A stretch of DNA of 64,000 nucleotides. Source: Mesorhizobium loti. Lineage in GTDB: Bacteria; Pseudomonadota; Alphaproteobacteria; Rhizobiales; Rhizobiaceae. The stretch covers positions 2,232,001 through 2,296,000 of the forward strand of contig AP017605.1 of the NCBI GenBank assembly GCA_002356515.1, given 5' to 3'. The stretch's first letter is position 1; each line of letters opens with the position of its first letter. Position numbers and translations under genes: made by a program. Shown here one piece after another: positions 36,334 to 46,440 of this stretch. The notes under the pieces are model-generated. The model did not search any database. It had not been told where the DNA came from and saw only the letters and a program-made list of their open reading frames with translations.

Positions 36334-36594
36334 ATGAACGCCAATCAGACCTACATCATGTTCAACACCGCCTCGGTCGGTGCCGCCTATTTCATGCTCG
36401 GCCTGTCGCTGTGGCTGGCGCCGGTCGACCTCGCGACCAAGGGTTATTGGGCCATGGGCATCCTGCTCTTGACCGGCAGCCTGGTGAACCTGGTCAAGTA
36501 CCGCACCGACGAACGCCTGTCGGCCGAGATGACCGCCAAGATCGAGAAGGCGCGCAACGAAAAGCTGATCAGCGAATATGTCGGCAAGGAATGA
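36334..36594 (+). CDS. YiaA/YiaB family two-helix inner-membrane protein
   Basis: This 86-residue protein has two membrane helices (FNTASVGAAYFMLGLSLWLA and YWAMGILLLTGSLVNLVKY) joined by a short loop, the layout of the YiaAB two-helix domain, with a charged C-terminal tail. It lies 64 bases after the PspA-like gene and ends before a strong terminator, so the two genes form one unit. The role of YiaA is not established; the context suggests membrane stress. Confidence 0.85.
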   Translation: MNANQTYIMFNTASVGAAYFMLGLSLWLAPVDLATKGYWAMGILLLTGSLVNLVKYRTDERLSAEMTAKIEKARNEKLISEYVGKE

Positions 36595-36624
36595 TGCCAT
36601 CCGCATCATCGCCAACAAAAAAAG

Positions 36625-36648
36625 GCCCGGGTCTCCCCGGGCTTTTTT
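36625..36648. terminator. Rho-independent terminator, likely bidirectional
   Basis: The stem GCCCGGG (36625-36631) pairs with CCCGGGC (36636-36642) around the loop TCTC, followed by six T. Seven A precede the hairpin, so it can also end transcription on the minus strand. It lies between the convergent YiaA and PadR genes. Confidence 0.9.
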
Positions 36649-36672
36649 GCGTACCGCAAAGTGCCGCCCGCC

Positions 36673-37359
36673 TCAGCGGTGCGTCAGCGCTTCCAGCGCT
36701 TCAGCCGCGGCTTCGAGGATGGCGATCGCCTCGGCCTGCTTTTCAGCCGGGGCATCGACGATCTCGCCCAGCGCCGCGCGCAGGCGGTGGCGAATGGCAC
36801 GGAATTCGTCGCGTGTTTCCGAGCGCTCGCCACGGCCACCGCGGCCGCCGCGCCGGTCCTCGCCATCATCGTTCCAGCCGAACCAGTCGCGCGCCTTGGC
36901 CATCTTGCGGCCGAAGCGTTCGAGATGGTCGAGCACGCCGTCGATCATCTCTCGATTGTCGGCAAGGTGCGCCTGCCCGGCCTCGGTGATGGAAAACACC
37001 TTCTTGTTGCCTTCGCTCGACGAGACGGCATAGCCTGCCTCTTCCAGGAAGGTCAGCGTCGGGTAGACCACGCCCGGGCTCGGGCTGTAGATGCCGCTGG
37101 TGCGCTCTTCCAGCGCCTTGATGATGTCGTAACCGTGGCGCGGCGCCTCGGCCAGCAGCGACAGCGTGATCAGCTTGAGATCGCCGTCGGCCAGCATGCG
37201 GCCGGCGCGAAACATGTCGCCTGGGCCACCACGACCGCCACCGCGACCGCCATGTCCGAACGGGCCAAAGCCGCCGCCCCCTCTGCCGAACTTGCCGGCC
37301 ATGTGCATGAACATGCGCTCGCCGAAATGGCCGCGTCCGAAATGATTATCCTTGTGCAT
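36673..37359 (-). CDS. PadR family transcriptional regulator with Gly/Arg-rich N-terminus
   Basis: This 228-residue protein has a Gly/His/Arg-rich N-terminal arm (MHKDNHFGRGHFGERMFMHM, then GRGGGRGG). The PadR winged helix spans about residues 50-125 (KLITLSLLAEAPRHGYDIIK and SPSPGVVYPTLTFLEEAGYA). A C-terminal helical dimer region follows, interrupted by an acidic and Arg/Gly stretch. Two 16-base direct repeats lie 19-84 bases upstream and probably mediate self-repression, as is usual in this family. The Gly-rich arm may bind metal or nucleic acid; that is a guess. Confidence 0.87.
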   Translation of the reverse strand: MHKDNHFGRGHFGERMFMHMAGKFGRGGGGFGPFGHGGRGGGRGGPGDMFRAGRMLADGDLKLITLSLLAEAPRHGYDIIKALEERTSGIYSPSPGVVYPTLTFLEEAGYAVSSSEGNKKVFSITEAGQAHLADNREMIDGVLDHLERFGRKMAKARDWFGWNDDGEDRRGGRGGRGERSETRDEFRAIRHRLRAALGEIVDAPAEKQAEAIAILEAAAEALEALTHR

Positions 37360-37377
37360 TGATTGCTCCTTGAGTTC

Positions 37378-37443
37378 TATCTTACGATATATCTTAATTA
37401 GGCACGCTCTCTCACTAAGTCAAGATATATCTTACGATGTATC
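37378..37443. promoter_or_regulatory. Direct repeats upstream of PadR gene
   Basis: TATCTTACGATATATC at 37378-37393 and TATCTTACGATGTATC at 37428-37443 differ at one base and start exactly 50 bases apart. Each contains an ATATC/GATAT-type dyad, and AAGATATATCTT at 37422-37433 is a perfect palindrome overlapping the second copy. They precede the PadR gene on its transcribed side. Confidence 0.6.
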
Positions 37444-37632
37444 GGAATGTGGCGCCAGAGGCTTGCTTTCGCCGAAACGCGCGGCTAGAAGGCGCTCCGA
37501 GGGTCGATGACCGCTCCGTAAGCGTCTGACGTCAAGCAACGCATCCAACCCCGGTCCTTCCGGGCAGTTACGCCGAAACCGGCGAACGGATGCCACATGC
37601 GAACGACCGGACACTTCAGGGAAACTCCCAAA

Positions 37633-37890
37633 ATGACTGCAAGACATCAGCGCAGGAAGCTGCCTGCGCGCTATGCTGCGATCCTCAGCCCCTTGGTGCT
37701 GTCGTTGCTGATGACCTTCATCGTCTCGTTCATCTCGACGTTGAAAAGCCTCGGCTTCCACCCCAGCCTGCCGTCCATCTGGATGACCGCCTGGGGCCTG
37801 TCCTGGCTGGTGGCGTTTCCGACGCTGCTGCTGGTGCTGCCCATGGTGCGCCGCATCGTCAGGGCGCTGTGCGAGCCGGCTGGCCGATAG
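37633..37890 (+). CDS. DUF2798 domain two-helix membrane protein
   Basis: This 85-residue protein has two membrane helices (YAAILSPLVLSLLMTFIVSF and WMTAWGLSWLVAFPTLLLVL) and a basic C-terminus (RRIVRAL), as in DUF2798 proteins. Its role is unknown. The ATG at 37633 gives a family-like start (MTARHQRRKLPARY); an ATG 12 codons earlier is less likely. It diverges from the PadR gene across the repeats, so PadR might control it too. Confidence 0.78.
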   Translation: MTARHQRRKLPARYAAILSPLVLSLLMTFIVSFISTLKSLGFHPSLPSIWMTAWGLSWLVAFPTLLLVLPMVRRIVRALCEPAGR

Positions 37891-37941
37891 CGCCGGCAGA
37901 CAAGGGTCCGGAGACACTTTCCGGACCTTTGCGCGTCATCT

Positions 37942-38042
37942 AGAGCAATTCCAGGAAAAGTGTGGGCGGTTTTCCGTCCGGAATTGCGTCAAACAAAAAG
38001 TTAGAGCCGTTCGCCGTTTCCATGAAACGGTGAACTGCTCTA
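37942..38042. repeat. Rhizobial-type palindromic intergenic repeat, copy 2
   Basis: This copy has the same architecture as the one at 19299-19396: GCAATTCC pairs with GGAATTGC around GGAAAAGTGTG, and AGAGC(C)GTTC-type arms pair with GAACTGCTCT. The 5' half is almost identical in the two copies, and the 3' half is diverged. It fills the gap between DUF2798 and the convergent DCC gene. Confidence 0.75.
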
Positions 38043-38045
38043 ATG

Positions 38046-38438
38046 TTACCAGCGGCCTTTGCGCCGGTTCCAGGCGTAGAGCAGGTCGGCGAAGCGATCA
38101 TAGGCAAAGCGCGTCAGCGGCAAGGCAACCGGATTGCCGAAAAGCGTGGCCAGCCAGCCCTCGCCCGGCGTTACCGCCCACACGGCGATGGCGACGTCGG
38201 CGCCGACCAGCAGCCGGCCGGCCGCATCGGTGGCGTGCAGCCGCCGGCGGATATCCTCCAGCGAGGCGCCAAAACGGCCAAGCGCCGCCGGCTCCAGATT
38301 GATGTCGCGAAATTCGATCCGCCCGGCCTTGACCGCTTCGATCAGCCGCCGCTTCTGCCTGCTGATGCCGGCGTCGCAGACCGGGCAACGCGTGTTGTAC
38401 CAGACGGTCAGTCCAGGCTTGGGTGTTTGCTTGAGCAT
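38046..38438 (-). CDS. Thiol-disulfide oxidoreductase DCC family protein
   Basis: This protein of about 130 residues has an N-terminal WYNTRCPVCDAGISRQKRRL holding the CPVC motif of DCC (DUF393) proteins, which is expected to be thioredoxin-like. Later segments include GRLLVGADVAIAVW and LPLTRFAYDRFADLLYAW, also typical of the family. The start ATG at 38438 removes an unrelated upstream reading. It follows the EamA gene by 13 bases and is likely co-transcribed. The redox partner is unknown. Confidence 0.85.
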   Translation of the reverse strand: MLKQTPKPGLTVWYNTRCPVCDAGISRQKRRLIEAVKAGRIEFRDINLEPAALGRFGASLEDIRRRLHATDAAGRLLVGADVAIAVWAVTPGEGWLATLFGNPVALPLTRFAYDRFADLLYAWNRRKGRW

Positions 38439-38451
38439 GATCCTGGCATGC

Positions 38452-39510
38452 TCAGCCGTGGCTATGCCGGTGATGCAGGTCCGGATAATGCGGATGCCGG
38501 TGGCGCATCGGCGCATGCCGGTGCCAGTGCGAATGCGGCTCGCTCACCGGCCCGTCATGATCGTGCTGGTGGTGCTCGTCATGCACATGGCTGTGCTCGT
38601 GTTCCAGCGCCTCATGGTCGTGCTCATGCTCATGCCGTTCCGACAGATGCAGCCACAGGCCGACACCCATCAGCAGGCCCGCGATCACCAGTTTGAGGGT
38701 GACGGCATCGCCCAGCATGACGATGGCCAGCAGCGCGCCGATGAACGGAGCCAGTGAATAATAGGCGCCGGTGCGCGCGGTGCCGAGATGGCGCAGCGCC
38801 AGGACGAACATCACGAGGCTGACACCGATGCCGAGGAAACCAACGGCGGCGGTCGCCGCGACAATCGACACCGCGGGAAACGACGCCCCGGCAACAAGCG
38901 CCAACCCGACATTGGCCGCACCCGCCACCAGCCCTTTCAGCATCGCGATCACGACAGGGTCGGTGGCGGAAATCCTGCGCGTGAAGTTGTTGTCCAGCCC
39001 CCAGGCCAGGCAGGCCGCCGCCACCAGCAGGGCACCCGGATTGAATGCAACGCCACCGCCATCCCACGACAACAACACCGCACCCGCCAGAATGGCGAAG
39101 GCGCCAAACAGCAGGCGCCGGTCGACATTCTCGCGATAGACGAGCCAGGCGATCGCCATCGTTGCCAGCCCTTCCAGGTTGAGCAGCAGCGCCGAACTGG
39201 ATGCCGTGTTGAGGCTGAGGCCGAACATCAAAAGCACCGGCGCGACGATGCCGCCCATGCCGATTGCCAGCGCCAGCCAGGGAATATCCCGGCTGGTCAG
39301 TTGCGCTTCGCCGGCGGCGGCCTGCCTGCCGCGAAGCAGGCGATAGAGAGCGAGGCCGATGCCGGCGCCGAGATAGAGCAGGCCGGCCAGCATGAAGGGG
39401 TTCACGGCGTCAAGCAGCAGCTTGGAAAGCGGCGGCGTCGCGCCGAACAGAGCGGCCGAGCCGAGAGCGAGCGGCACGCCGGGCCAAAGATGCGAATGCG
39501 TTTCGGACAT
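38452..39510 (-). CDS. EamA/DMT family transporter with His-rich C-terminal tail
   Basis: This 352-residue membrane protein has ten helices in two EamA repeats (about residues 10-145 and 150-285), with typical ends such as LFGATPPLSKLLLDAVNPFM. The last 63 residues after LHL are a hydrophilic tail with 23 histidines (for example HEHEHDH and HHQHDHD), which should bind transition metal such as Ni, Co or Zn. EamA proteins export small metabolites; here metal export or metal-controlled transport is a guess. It precedes the DCC gene in the same operon. Confidence 0.87.
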   Translation of the reverse strand: MSETHSHLWPGVPLALGSAALFGATPPLSKLLLDAVNPFMLAGLLYLGAGIGLALYRLLRGRQAAAGEAQLTSRDIPWLALAIGMGGIVAPVLLMFGLSLNTASSSALLLNLEGLATMAIAWLVYRENVDRRLLFGAFAILAGAVLLSWDGGGVAFNPGALLVAAACLAWGLDNNFTRRISATDPVVIAMLKGLVAGAANVGLALVAGASFPAVSIVAATAAVGFLGIGVSLVMFVLALRHLGTARTGAYYSLAPFIGALLAIVMLGDAVTLKLVIAGLLMGVGLWLHLSERHEHEHDHEALEHEHSHVHDEHHQHDHDGPVSEPHSHWHRHAPMRHRHPHYPDLHHRHSHG

Positions 39511-39535
39511 GATTTCACCCTATATAGCCCACGCG

Positions 39536-39802
39536 TCACTTGCCGCGCATGGCCGCCTTTGGCCCGACGCATTTGTTGTCGCGAAACAGCGCCCACTCCT
39601 CGCACAGGCGCCCCTTGGGCAGCCGGCAAAACCCGTATTCATTGCCGGCTCTGTCCTTCCTCATCACCAGGCGCCCGCCGATCTCGCCACAATGGACGGA
39701 TGCCGGGTTGGCCATGCCGACCGGTTTCTGCGCGGCGGCATCGGCGAACGGCATCGACGATATCAAGGCAAGGCTGGCAGCCAGTAGCGAGACGTTCTTC
39801 AT
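39536..39802 (-). CDS. DUF333 domain secreted protein
   Basis: This protein of about 88 residues has a signal peptide (MKNVSLLAASLALISSMPFA, cut after ADAAA). A DUF333 domain follows with the hallmark VGMANPASVHCGEIGGRLVM and four cysteines (CGEIGG, GFCRLPKGRLCEEWAL, NKCVGP). The ATG at 39802 gives the signal peptide; the upstream in-frame part is not part of the domain. DUF333 proteins are small periplasmic proteins of unknown role. It ends 25 bases before the EamA gene start, on the same strand. Confidence 0.85.
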   Translation of the reverse strand: MKNVSLLAASLALISSMPFADAAAQKPVGMANPASVHCGEIGGRLVMRKDRAGNEYGFCRLPKGRLCEEWALFRDNKCVGPKAAMRGK

Positions 39803-39909
39803 CGCGATCTCCCCTGGCCGCAGTCTATCATGGCGACGCGTGCTGTCCTGCGGCAAAGCGCCGTCAGGCCGGCACCTAGCCGTCGCCTTCGAGAGCCCTG
39901 CCGCTTGCT

Positions 39910-40203
39910 TCATCCAAGCGACGAGATGATCTCGCGGTAGGCGAATTCCGGGAAAGCCTTCAGCGTCCGTGATTTGAGGTTTCCGTTCGCGGCCAGCATC
40001 AGCGCGAAACGCGCCAGCACCGCATCATCGGGCGCTTCGACCACCGCCACCATGTCGAACTCGCCCATGGTCAGGTAGAACGCCTTGAACGATCCTCCCA
40101 TCTCGCCCAGCTGCTTCCTGGCGGCGTCGAGGCGCTTGGGCGAATCGCGCACGTTCTTCGCGCCCTGCTCGGTCCAGTTCATCAGCATGATGTAGGTCGT
40201 CAT
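39910..40203 (-). CDS. GYD domain-containing protein
   Basis: This 97-residue protein begins MTTYIMLMNWTEQGAKNVRD. The family's central motif is KAFYLTMGEFDMVAVVEAPD, where GYD is here GEFD. GYD proteins are small, dimeric and of unknown function. It is 107 bases upstream of the DUF333 gene on the same strand, which does not prove an operon. The ATG at 40203 fits the family start. Confidence 0.85.
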   Translation of the reverse strand: MTTYIMLMNWTEQGAKNVRDSPKRLDAARKQLGEMGGSFKAFYLTMGEFDMVAVVEAPDDAVLARFALMLAANGNLKSRTLKAFPEFAYREIISSLG

Positions 40204-40452
40204 GGTACGCCTCCTTCCGGAGCCACGGAGCACGGCGGCTTCGCCGGGGCGGGCATCCGGGTTGTCGCCCAGAAAAATGCATCCGACGCGAAATTATCCT
40301 CCCGCAGCGAACATCCCGCAAGGACTACCGCGCGTCGGCGCCGACAAGGAAAGCCGGTTTAAAAACCCGGCTGATTGCGGCATCTTCGTCATAGCCGTCA
40401 GCCCGGGAAATCCTCAATGTCCGGAGCCGATCCGGGCCCGCAGGAGAATGTC

Positions 40453-41508
40453 ATGCGCGAGACAACAGACCTGCCGCCGGATCGGATCGACATTCCCGCC
40501 GCTTGGACCGGCGAGGCCATGGCCAGGCATCCGGAACAATGGCTGGTCGAACTGGGCCCGCTGGATGTCGCGGAGCTGGAATCGGCGGCAACCGGCTTTT
40601 TCGCCCGCTCGCGCGATATTGGTGGCCTGGCCAAGGCCGATTTCCCGTTGCCTCGGCTTGCCGGCCATCTTGCCGCCCTTCGCCAAAAACTGATCGCCGG
40701 CATTGGCTTCGAGGTGCTGCGCGGCCTCCCGGTCGAAAAATATTCGGCTGAAATGGCGGCAACGATCTTCTGCGGGATTGGCGCGCATCTGGGCAGCGCA
40801 CGCTCGCAGAATGCCCAGGGCCATATTCTCGGCCATGTCCGCGACATCGGCGCCGACGCCAGGAGCCCCACGACGCGCATCTACCAGACGGCGGAGCGTC
40901 AGACATTTCACACCGATTCCGCCGATATCGTCGGCCTGCTTTGCTTAAGGGATGCCATGCAAGGCGGCGAATCCCTGCTGGTCAGCACGGTGACGATCTA
41001 CAATGAGATGCGCAAAAGCTGGCCCGATCTGGTCCGCCTGCTGTTTGATCCGATCGCCACCGATCGGCGCGGTGAAGTCCCGGAGGGCCAAAAACCCTAT
41101 TTCGAAATCCCGGTCCTCAACTGGCATGCGGGACTGCTGACCGGCATCTACCAGCGCCAGTACATCGACAGCGCGCAGCGCTTCCCCGATGCCATGCGGC
41201 TGAGCACCGCGCATGTCGAAGCGCTGGATCTCTTCGACAGCCTCGCCAACGATCCAAAGCTGAACCTGTCGATGCGGCTTCGGCCCGGCGACATGCAGTT
41301 CGTCTACAATCACTCGCTGCTGCACGACCGCACGGGTTTTCGCGATTGGCCAGACCCGGACAGGCGGCGCCATATGCTCCGCTTGTGGCTGTCGGTTCCC
41401 GGCGACCGCCCACTGCCCGAATGTTTCAGGCAGCGCTATGGCTCGATCGAGATCGGCGATCGCGGCGGCATCATCGTCAGGGGGATACGGCTGAACGTAC
41501 CGTTGTAG
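40453..41508 (+). CDS. TauD/TfdA family Fe(II)/2-oxoglutarate-dependent dioxygenase
   Basis: This oxygenase of about 351 residues shows the iron triad: His153-x-Asp155 in QTFHTDSADIVGLL and His291 in YNHSLLHDRTGF. A C-terminal arginine stretch (RRRHMLRLWL) binds 2-oxoglutarate. It would hydroxylate a small organic acid; the substrate is not predictable. AGGAG at 40442-40446 supports the ATG at 40453. It diverges from the GYD gene and converges with rpoD. Confidence 0.85.
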   Translation: MRETTDLPPDRIDIPAAWTGEAMARHPEQWLVELGPLDVAELESAATGFFARSRDIGGLAKADFPLPRLAGHLAALRQKLIAGIGFEVLRGLPVEKYSAEMAATIFCGIGAHLGSARSQNAQGHILGHVRDIGADARSPTTRIYQTAERQTFHTDSADIVGLLCLRDAMQGGESLLVSTVTIYNEMRKSWPDLVRLLFDPIATDRRGEVPEGQKPYFEIPVLNWHAGLLTGIYQRQYIDSAQRFPDAMRLSTAHVEALDLFDSLANDPKLNLSMRLRPGDMQFVYNHSLLHDRTGFRDWPDPDRRRHMLRLWLSVPGDRPLPECFRQRYGSIEIGDRGGIIVRGIRLNVPL

Positions 41509-41559
41509 AGCAATGATGAACCGCTCCAGGCAGATACGATTTAACGCTTGAAACGAAAA

Positions 41560-41577
41560 GGGCGCCAATCGGCGCCC
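41560..41577 (-). terminator. rpoD terminator
   Basis: GGGCGCC (41560-41566) pairs with GGCGCCC (41571-41577) around AATC. On the minus strand the hairpin is followed by CTTTTCGTTT, a U-rich tail. It lies 23 bases past the rpoD stop. It may also serve the convergent dioxygenase gene on the other strand. Confidence 0.72.
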
Positions 41578-41600
41578 TCAATTCCTCGCGACAGACAAAC

Positions 41601-43625
<2,025 letters not shown>

Positions 43626-43992
43626 TTTTTTTATCTTCTCCAAGCGGCTGCCATCGAAGCCGCGTAAACTGTCGGACCAGTCAAAACCGGATGTGCTCGC
43701 TTATGAAACGCGCTTCACCGGGCCAGTAACCGTATCTACCGTTAAGTCCAGATTAACCCTGATATCTGTGGCAGGCGGCCTGCCTGTCCAGTGACCAGTA
43801 CCTCACATCGCTCATTTCCCGTCGGCGCGGGTGCGGGTTAACGTTTCGAATCGTCCTGATTCCGCCATTCTGTCGGAAGGTCAAGCGCCTCTGGCATGAT
43901 TCGCATGAAAAAAGCGAATCAATTACCCGACTTAGCGCGCCTTGCCCCCTTGGGAAGCCCGGCCACGCTCTCATTCCTGTACTCAGCTGCAC
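43626..43992. other. Intergenic region between dnaG and rpoD (367 bases)
   Basis: I see no gene here. The region should hold the rpoD promoter. The only clear structure is the dyad TGATTCGC (43897-43904) and GCGAATCA (43914-43921) around ATGAAAAAA, just past the dnaG stop. It lacks a U tail on the minus strand, so a terminator role is unproven. Confidence 0.6.
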
Positions 43993-45930
43993 TTAGGCTC
44001 GCCCAGCCCTGCCCGACGAAACGCCAAATCCTTCGATCAGCGCTTCCGTCGCCTGTACATCCTGAAATTGCGCCTGAATTTCGATCAAATGGCGGAAGTT
44101 TTCGTCCGAGGGATCTGCTTCGAGCGCCGCTTCCGCCTGTTTCAGCTCCTTATGTAAGGTGCGCGCGCTGCGCTGCAAGTGCAGTGCCTGGTTCAGAGCG
44201 TCGCGGGCATCGTCGAGTGCCGCCGTCTCCAGCGCCGGCCATTGCCGCGCCCGCCGGATCAGGCCGACGGCCCGCTCCCAGATCTCGGCGCAGCCGGCGC
44301 GCTCGATCGTCGCCACCACGGCGTGGCGGTCATTGGCCGTGTCATGCGCCATCGCATCGAGGATGGCGGCGTGCAGCCGCTGCAGTTCGGAATTGGCGAG
44401 GTCGAGAAATTCGACATGGGCGAAATTCTCGTCGATCAGCGGCGGATGGTTGACCAGGGCCACGATGATCGTCGCCTCGCGCACCGACATGCCCTCGCTG
44501 CCGCGCTTGACCAGCGCGGACTGGCCGAGGCTTTCGGTGATTGCCATGCGGCTGCCACCAGGCTTGGCGAATTGTCCGCCGGGTGCGGCTGCCTTGCCCT
44601 GCTGCCCCGGTTTCCAGTCCTGGCGCCCTTGCCGCGCATCGCGCTGCGAGCCGAAGAAGCTCTTTTCCCGCTCGCGCATTTCCTGCTGGTAGTGATAGCG
44701 CGTGCTTTCGTCGCGGATGCGGCTGGTCAACTCCCGCAGCGTCTTTCCCAGTTCCGCCCGCCGCTCCGGCGTGTCAAAGACACCGCCAGCGGTCTCGCGC
44801 ATCCACAACAGGTCGACCAGCGGCCGCGCATCGGCAAGCACGGTGCGGAAAGCGTCCGGCCCCTCGGCCTTGACGAGGTCGTCGGGATCCTTGCCTTCCG
44901 GCAGCAGCGCAAAACGCGCCGAGCGCCCGGCCTGCACCGACGGCAGCGCGAGATCGGCAGCCCGCCATGCCGCCTTCAGTCCAGCCTTGTCGCCGTCGAA
45001 GCACAGCATCGGCTCCGGCGCCATGCGCCACAACAGTTCGAGCTGGTTCTCGGTGAGCGCTGTGCCGAGCGGCGCCACGACATTCTCGAAGCCGGCCTGC
45101 GCCAGCGCGATCACGTCCATATAGCCTTCGACGGCAATGACCGTGCCGCCCTTGGCGAGCGCCTTGCGGGCCCGGGCGAAATTGTAGAGCACATTGCCCT
45201 TGTGGAAGAGCTCGGTGTCGGGCGAGTTCATGTATTTGGCCAGCGCATCGGGCGCCAGCGCCCGGCCGCCAAAGGCGATGATCTTGCCGCGCGAATCCGG
45301 GATCGGGAACATGATGCGGTCGCGGAACCAGTCATAGGAGACCGGGATATCGTCGCCATGACGCACCAGCCCGCACGCTTCGATATCGGCTTTCGGCACG
45401 CCTTTTGCCGCGAGATGCTCTTTCAGCGCGTTGCGGCTGTCGGGCGCGAAGCCGAGCCGGAACGAATGCTGCGTTGCCGGCGTGAGCCCACGATCGCGCA
45501 GATAGGCGCGGGCCTTGGCTCCCTCGGGTCCCTGCAGCCGTTCCTGGAAGAAGGCGGTAGCCATCTCCATGACGTCGGTCAGGCTGGCGCGTTCCTGCTC
45601 GCGCCGCTCTTCCCGTTCGTCGCGCACCGGCATCGGCACGCCGGCCATGTCGGCGATCTTCTCGACCGCCTCGGGAAAGCTCAATCCCTCAAGTTCGGTG
45701 AGGAATTTGAAATGGTCGCCCGACACATCGCAGCCGAAACAGTGATAGCGGCCCTTCTTGTCCTCGCAGTGGAAGGACGGGCTTTTCTCGCCATGGAACG
45801 GGCAACAGGCCCAATAGTCGCCGCGCGACGCATTGGTCTTCTTGCGATCCCACGCGACGCGCTGACCGATAACCTGTGAAATCGGCACGCGGTCGCGGAT
45901 CTCGTCAAGGAAGGCGGGCGGAAAGCGCAT
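43993..45930 (-). CDS. dnaG: DNA primase DnaG
   Basis: This primase of about 645 residues makes RNA primers at the replication fork. The N-terminal zinc-binding domain shows Cys43-x2-His46 and Cys64-x2-Cys67 (CCPFHGEKS and YHCFGCDVSG). The TOPRIM catalytic core includes TVIAVEGYMDVIALAQAGF, and the C-terminal helicase-binding domain follows from about residue 450. The ATG at 45930 (MRFPPAF) matches family starts; a longer upstream reading does not. rpoD follows on the same strand. YqeY, the usual third member of this neighbourhood, lies 14.5 kb away. Confidence 0.97.
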   Translation of the reverse strand: MRFPPAFLDEIRDRVPISQVIGQRVAWDRKKTNASRGDYWACCPFHGEKSPSFHCEDKKGRYHCFGCDVSGDHFKFLTELEGLSFPEAVEKIADMAGVPMPVRDEREERREQERASLTDVMEMATAFFQERLQGPEGAKARAYLRDRGLTPATQHSFRLGFAPDSRNALKEHLAAKGVPKADIEACGLVRHGDDIPVSYDWFRDRIMFPIPDSRGKIIAFGGRALAPDALAKYMNSPDTELFHKGNVLYNFARARKALAKGGTVIAVEGYMDVIALAQAGFENVVAPLGTALTENQLELLWRMAPEPMLCFDGDKAGLKAAWRAADLALPSVQAGRSARFALLPEGKDPDDLVKAEGPDAFRTVLADARPLVDLLWMRETAGGVFDTPERRAELGKTLRELTSRIRDESTRYHYQQEMREREKSFFGSQRDARQGRQDWKPGQQGKAAAPGGQFAKPGGSRMAITESLGQSALVKRGSEGMSVREATIIVALVNHPPLIDENFAHVEFLDLANSELQRLHAAILDAMAHDTANDRHAVVATIERAGCAEIWERAVGLIRRARQWPALETAALDDARDALNQALHLQRSARTLHKELKQAEAALEADPSDENFRHLIEIQAQFQDVQATEALIEGFGVSSGRAGRA

Positions 45931-46015
45931 TGAGGGAACTCGTTTCCCCACCATATAATCACGCCGGCGAAATCCGACGACCCCCAATACGGGCCATACC
46001 CGGTTTCCACAGGGC

Positions 46016-46042
46016 AAAAAGAAAGACGGCCGTTACGGGCCG
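46016..46042 (-). terminator. RcnB gene terminator
   Basis: Read on the minus strand, CGGCC and GGCCG pair around CGTAAC, followed by TCTTTCTTTTT. It lies about 30 bases past the RcnB stop. The stem is short (5 pairs), so the prediction is moderate. Confidence 0.55.
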
Positions 46043-46071
46043 CCCTTCCTTCTCAGTCCAGCTGGCAGAAC

Positions 46072-46440
46072 TTACTGCGCGGCAAGCGCGCCGAAGATGA
46101 CGCCCGACAGGATGCCGACAAGCACATAGTCGTTGCCGACGCGGATCCATTCCTGGTCGCGGCCGGGGCGATGCAGGCCATAGCGGCCATAGTCGCGGAT
46201 CGGCTGGTGCTGCCTCCAGCCCGAATATCTCTGGCCGTTGCGCCAGTGGTTGCGCTTCACGACGACCTTCTTCTTGAAGACGCGCTTCCTCACATCGTTG
46301 TGGTGGCCGGGCTTCTGCCAGTCGACCTTGGTGTAATTCGGCTGCGGCGCGACCGGCGCGTTCATCGGCGCGGCCTGGCCGGTAAGCGACGTGGCGGCGA
46401 GCATCGCGACAGCGAGAGCAGAAAGAACAATGCGCTTCAT
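46072..46440 (-). CDS. RcnB family periplasmic protein
   Basis: This 122-residue protein has a signal peptide (MKRIVLSALAVAMLAATSLT, cut near GQAA). The basic middle (KRVFKKKVVVKRNHWRNG) is followed by the RcnB motif RDYGRYGLHRPGRDQEWIRV and then the hydrophobic end VGILSGVIFGALAAQ. RcnB in E. coli affects nickel and cobalt homeostasis from the periplasm; many rhizobial homologues have no assigned role. It stands alone, with its own terminator. Confidence 0.82.
   Translation of the reverse strand: MKRIVLSALAVAMLAATSLTGQAAPMNAPVAPQPNYTKVDWQKPGHHNDVRKRVFKKKVVVKRNHWRNGQRYSGWRQHQPIRDYGRYGLHRPGRDQEWIRVGNDYVLVGILSGVIFGALAAQ

Noticed and set aside
41510..41552. Possible third copy of the GCAATTCC repeat after the dioxygenase gene
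   Set aside because: Only the opening AGAGCAAT and a few other bases match; the paired arms are missing.
43897..43921. Dyad TGATTCGC/GCGAATCA as a dnaG terminator
   Set aside because: The A-run is in the loop and no U tail follows on the minus strand, so it is noted only as a dyad.
44179..45879. A 566-codon open frame antisense to dnaG
   Set aside because: Same antisense artefact; no recognisable motif.
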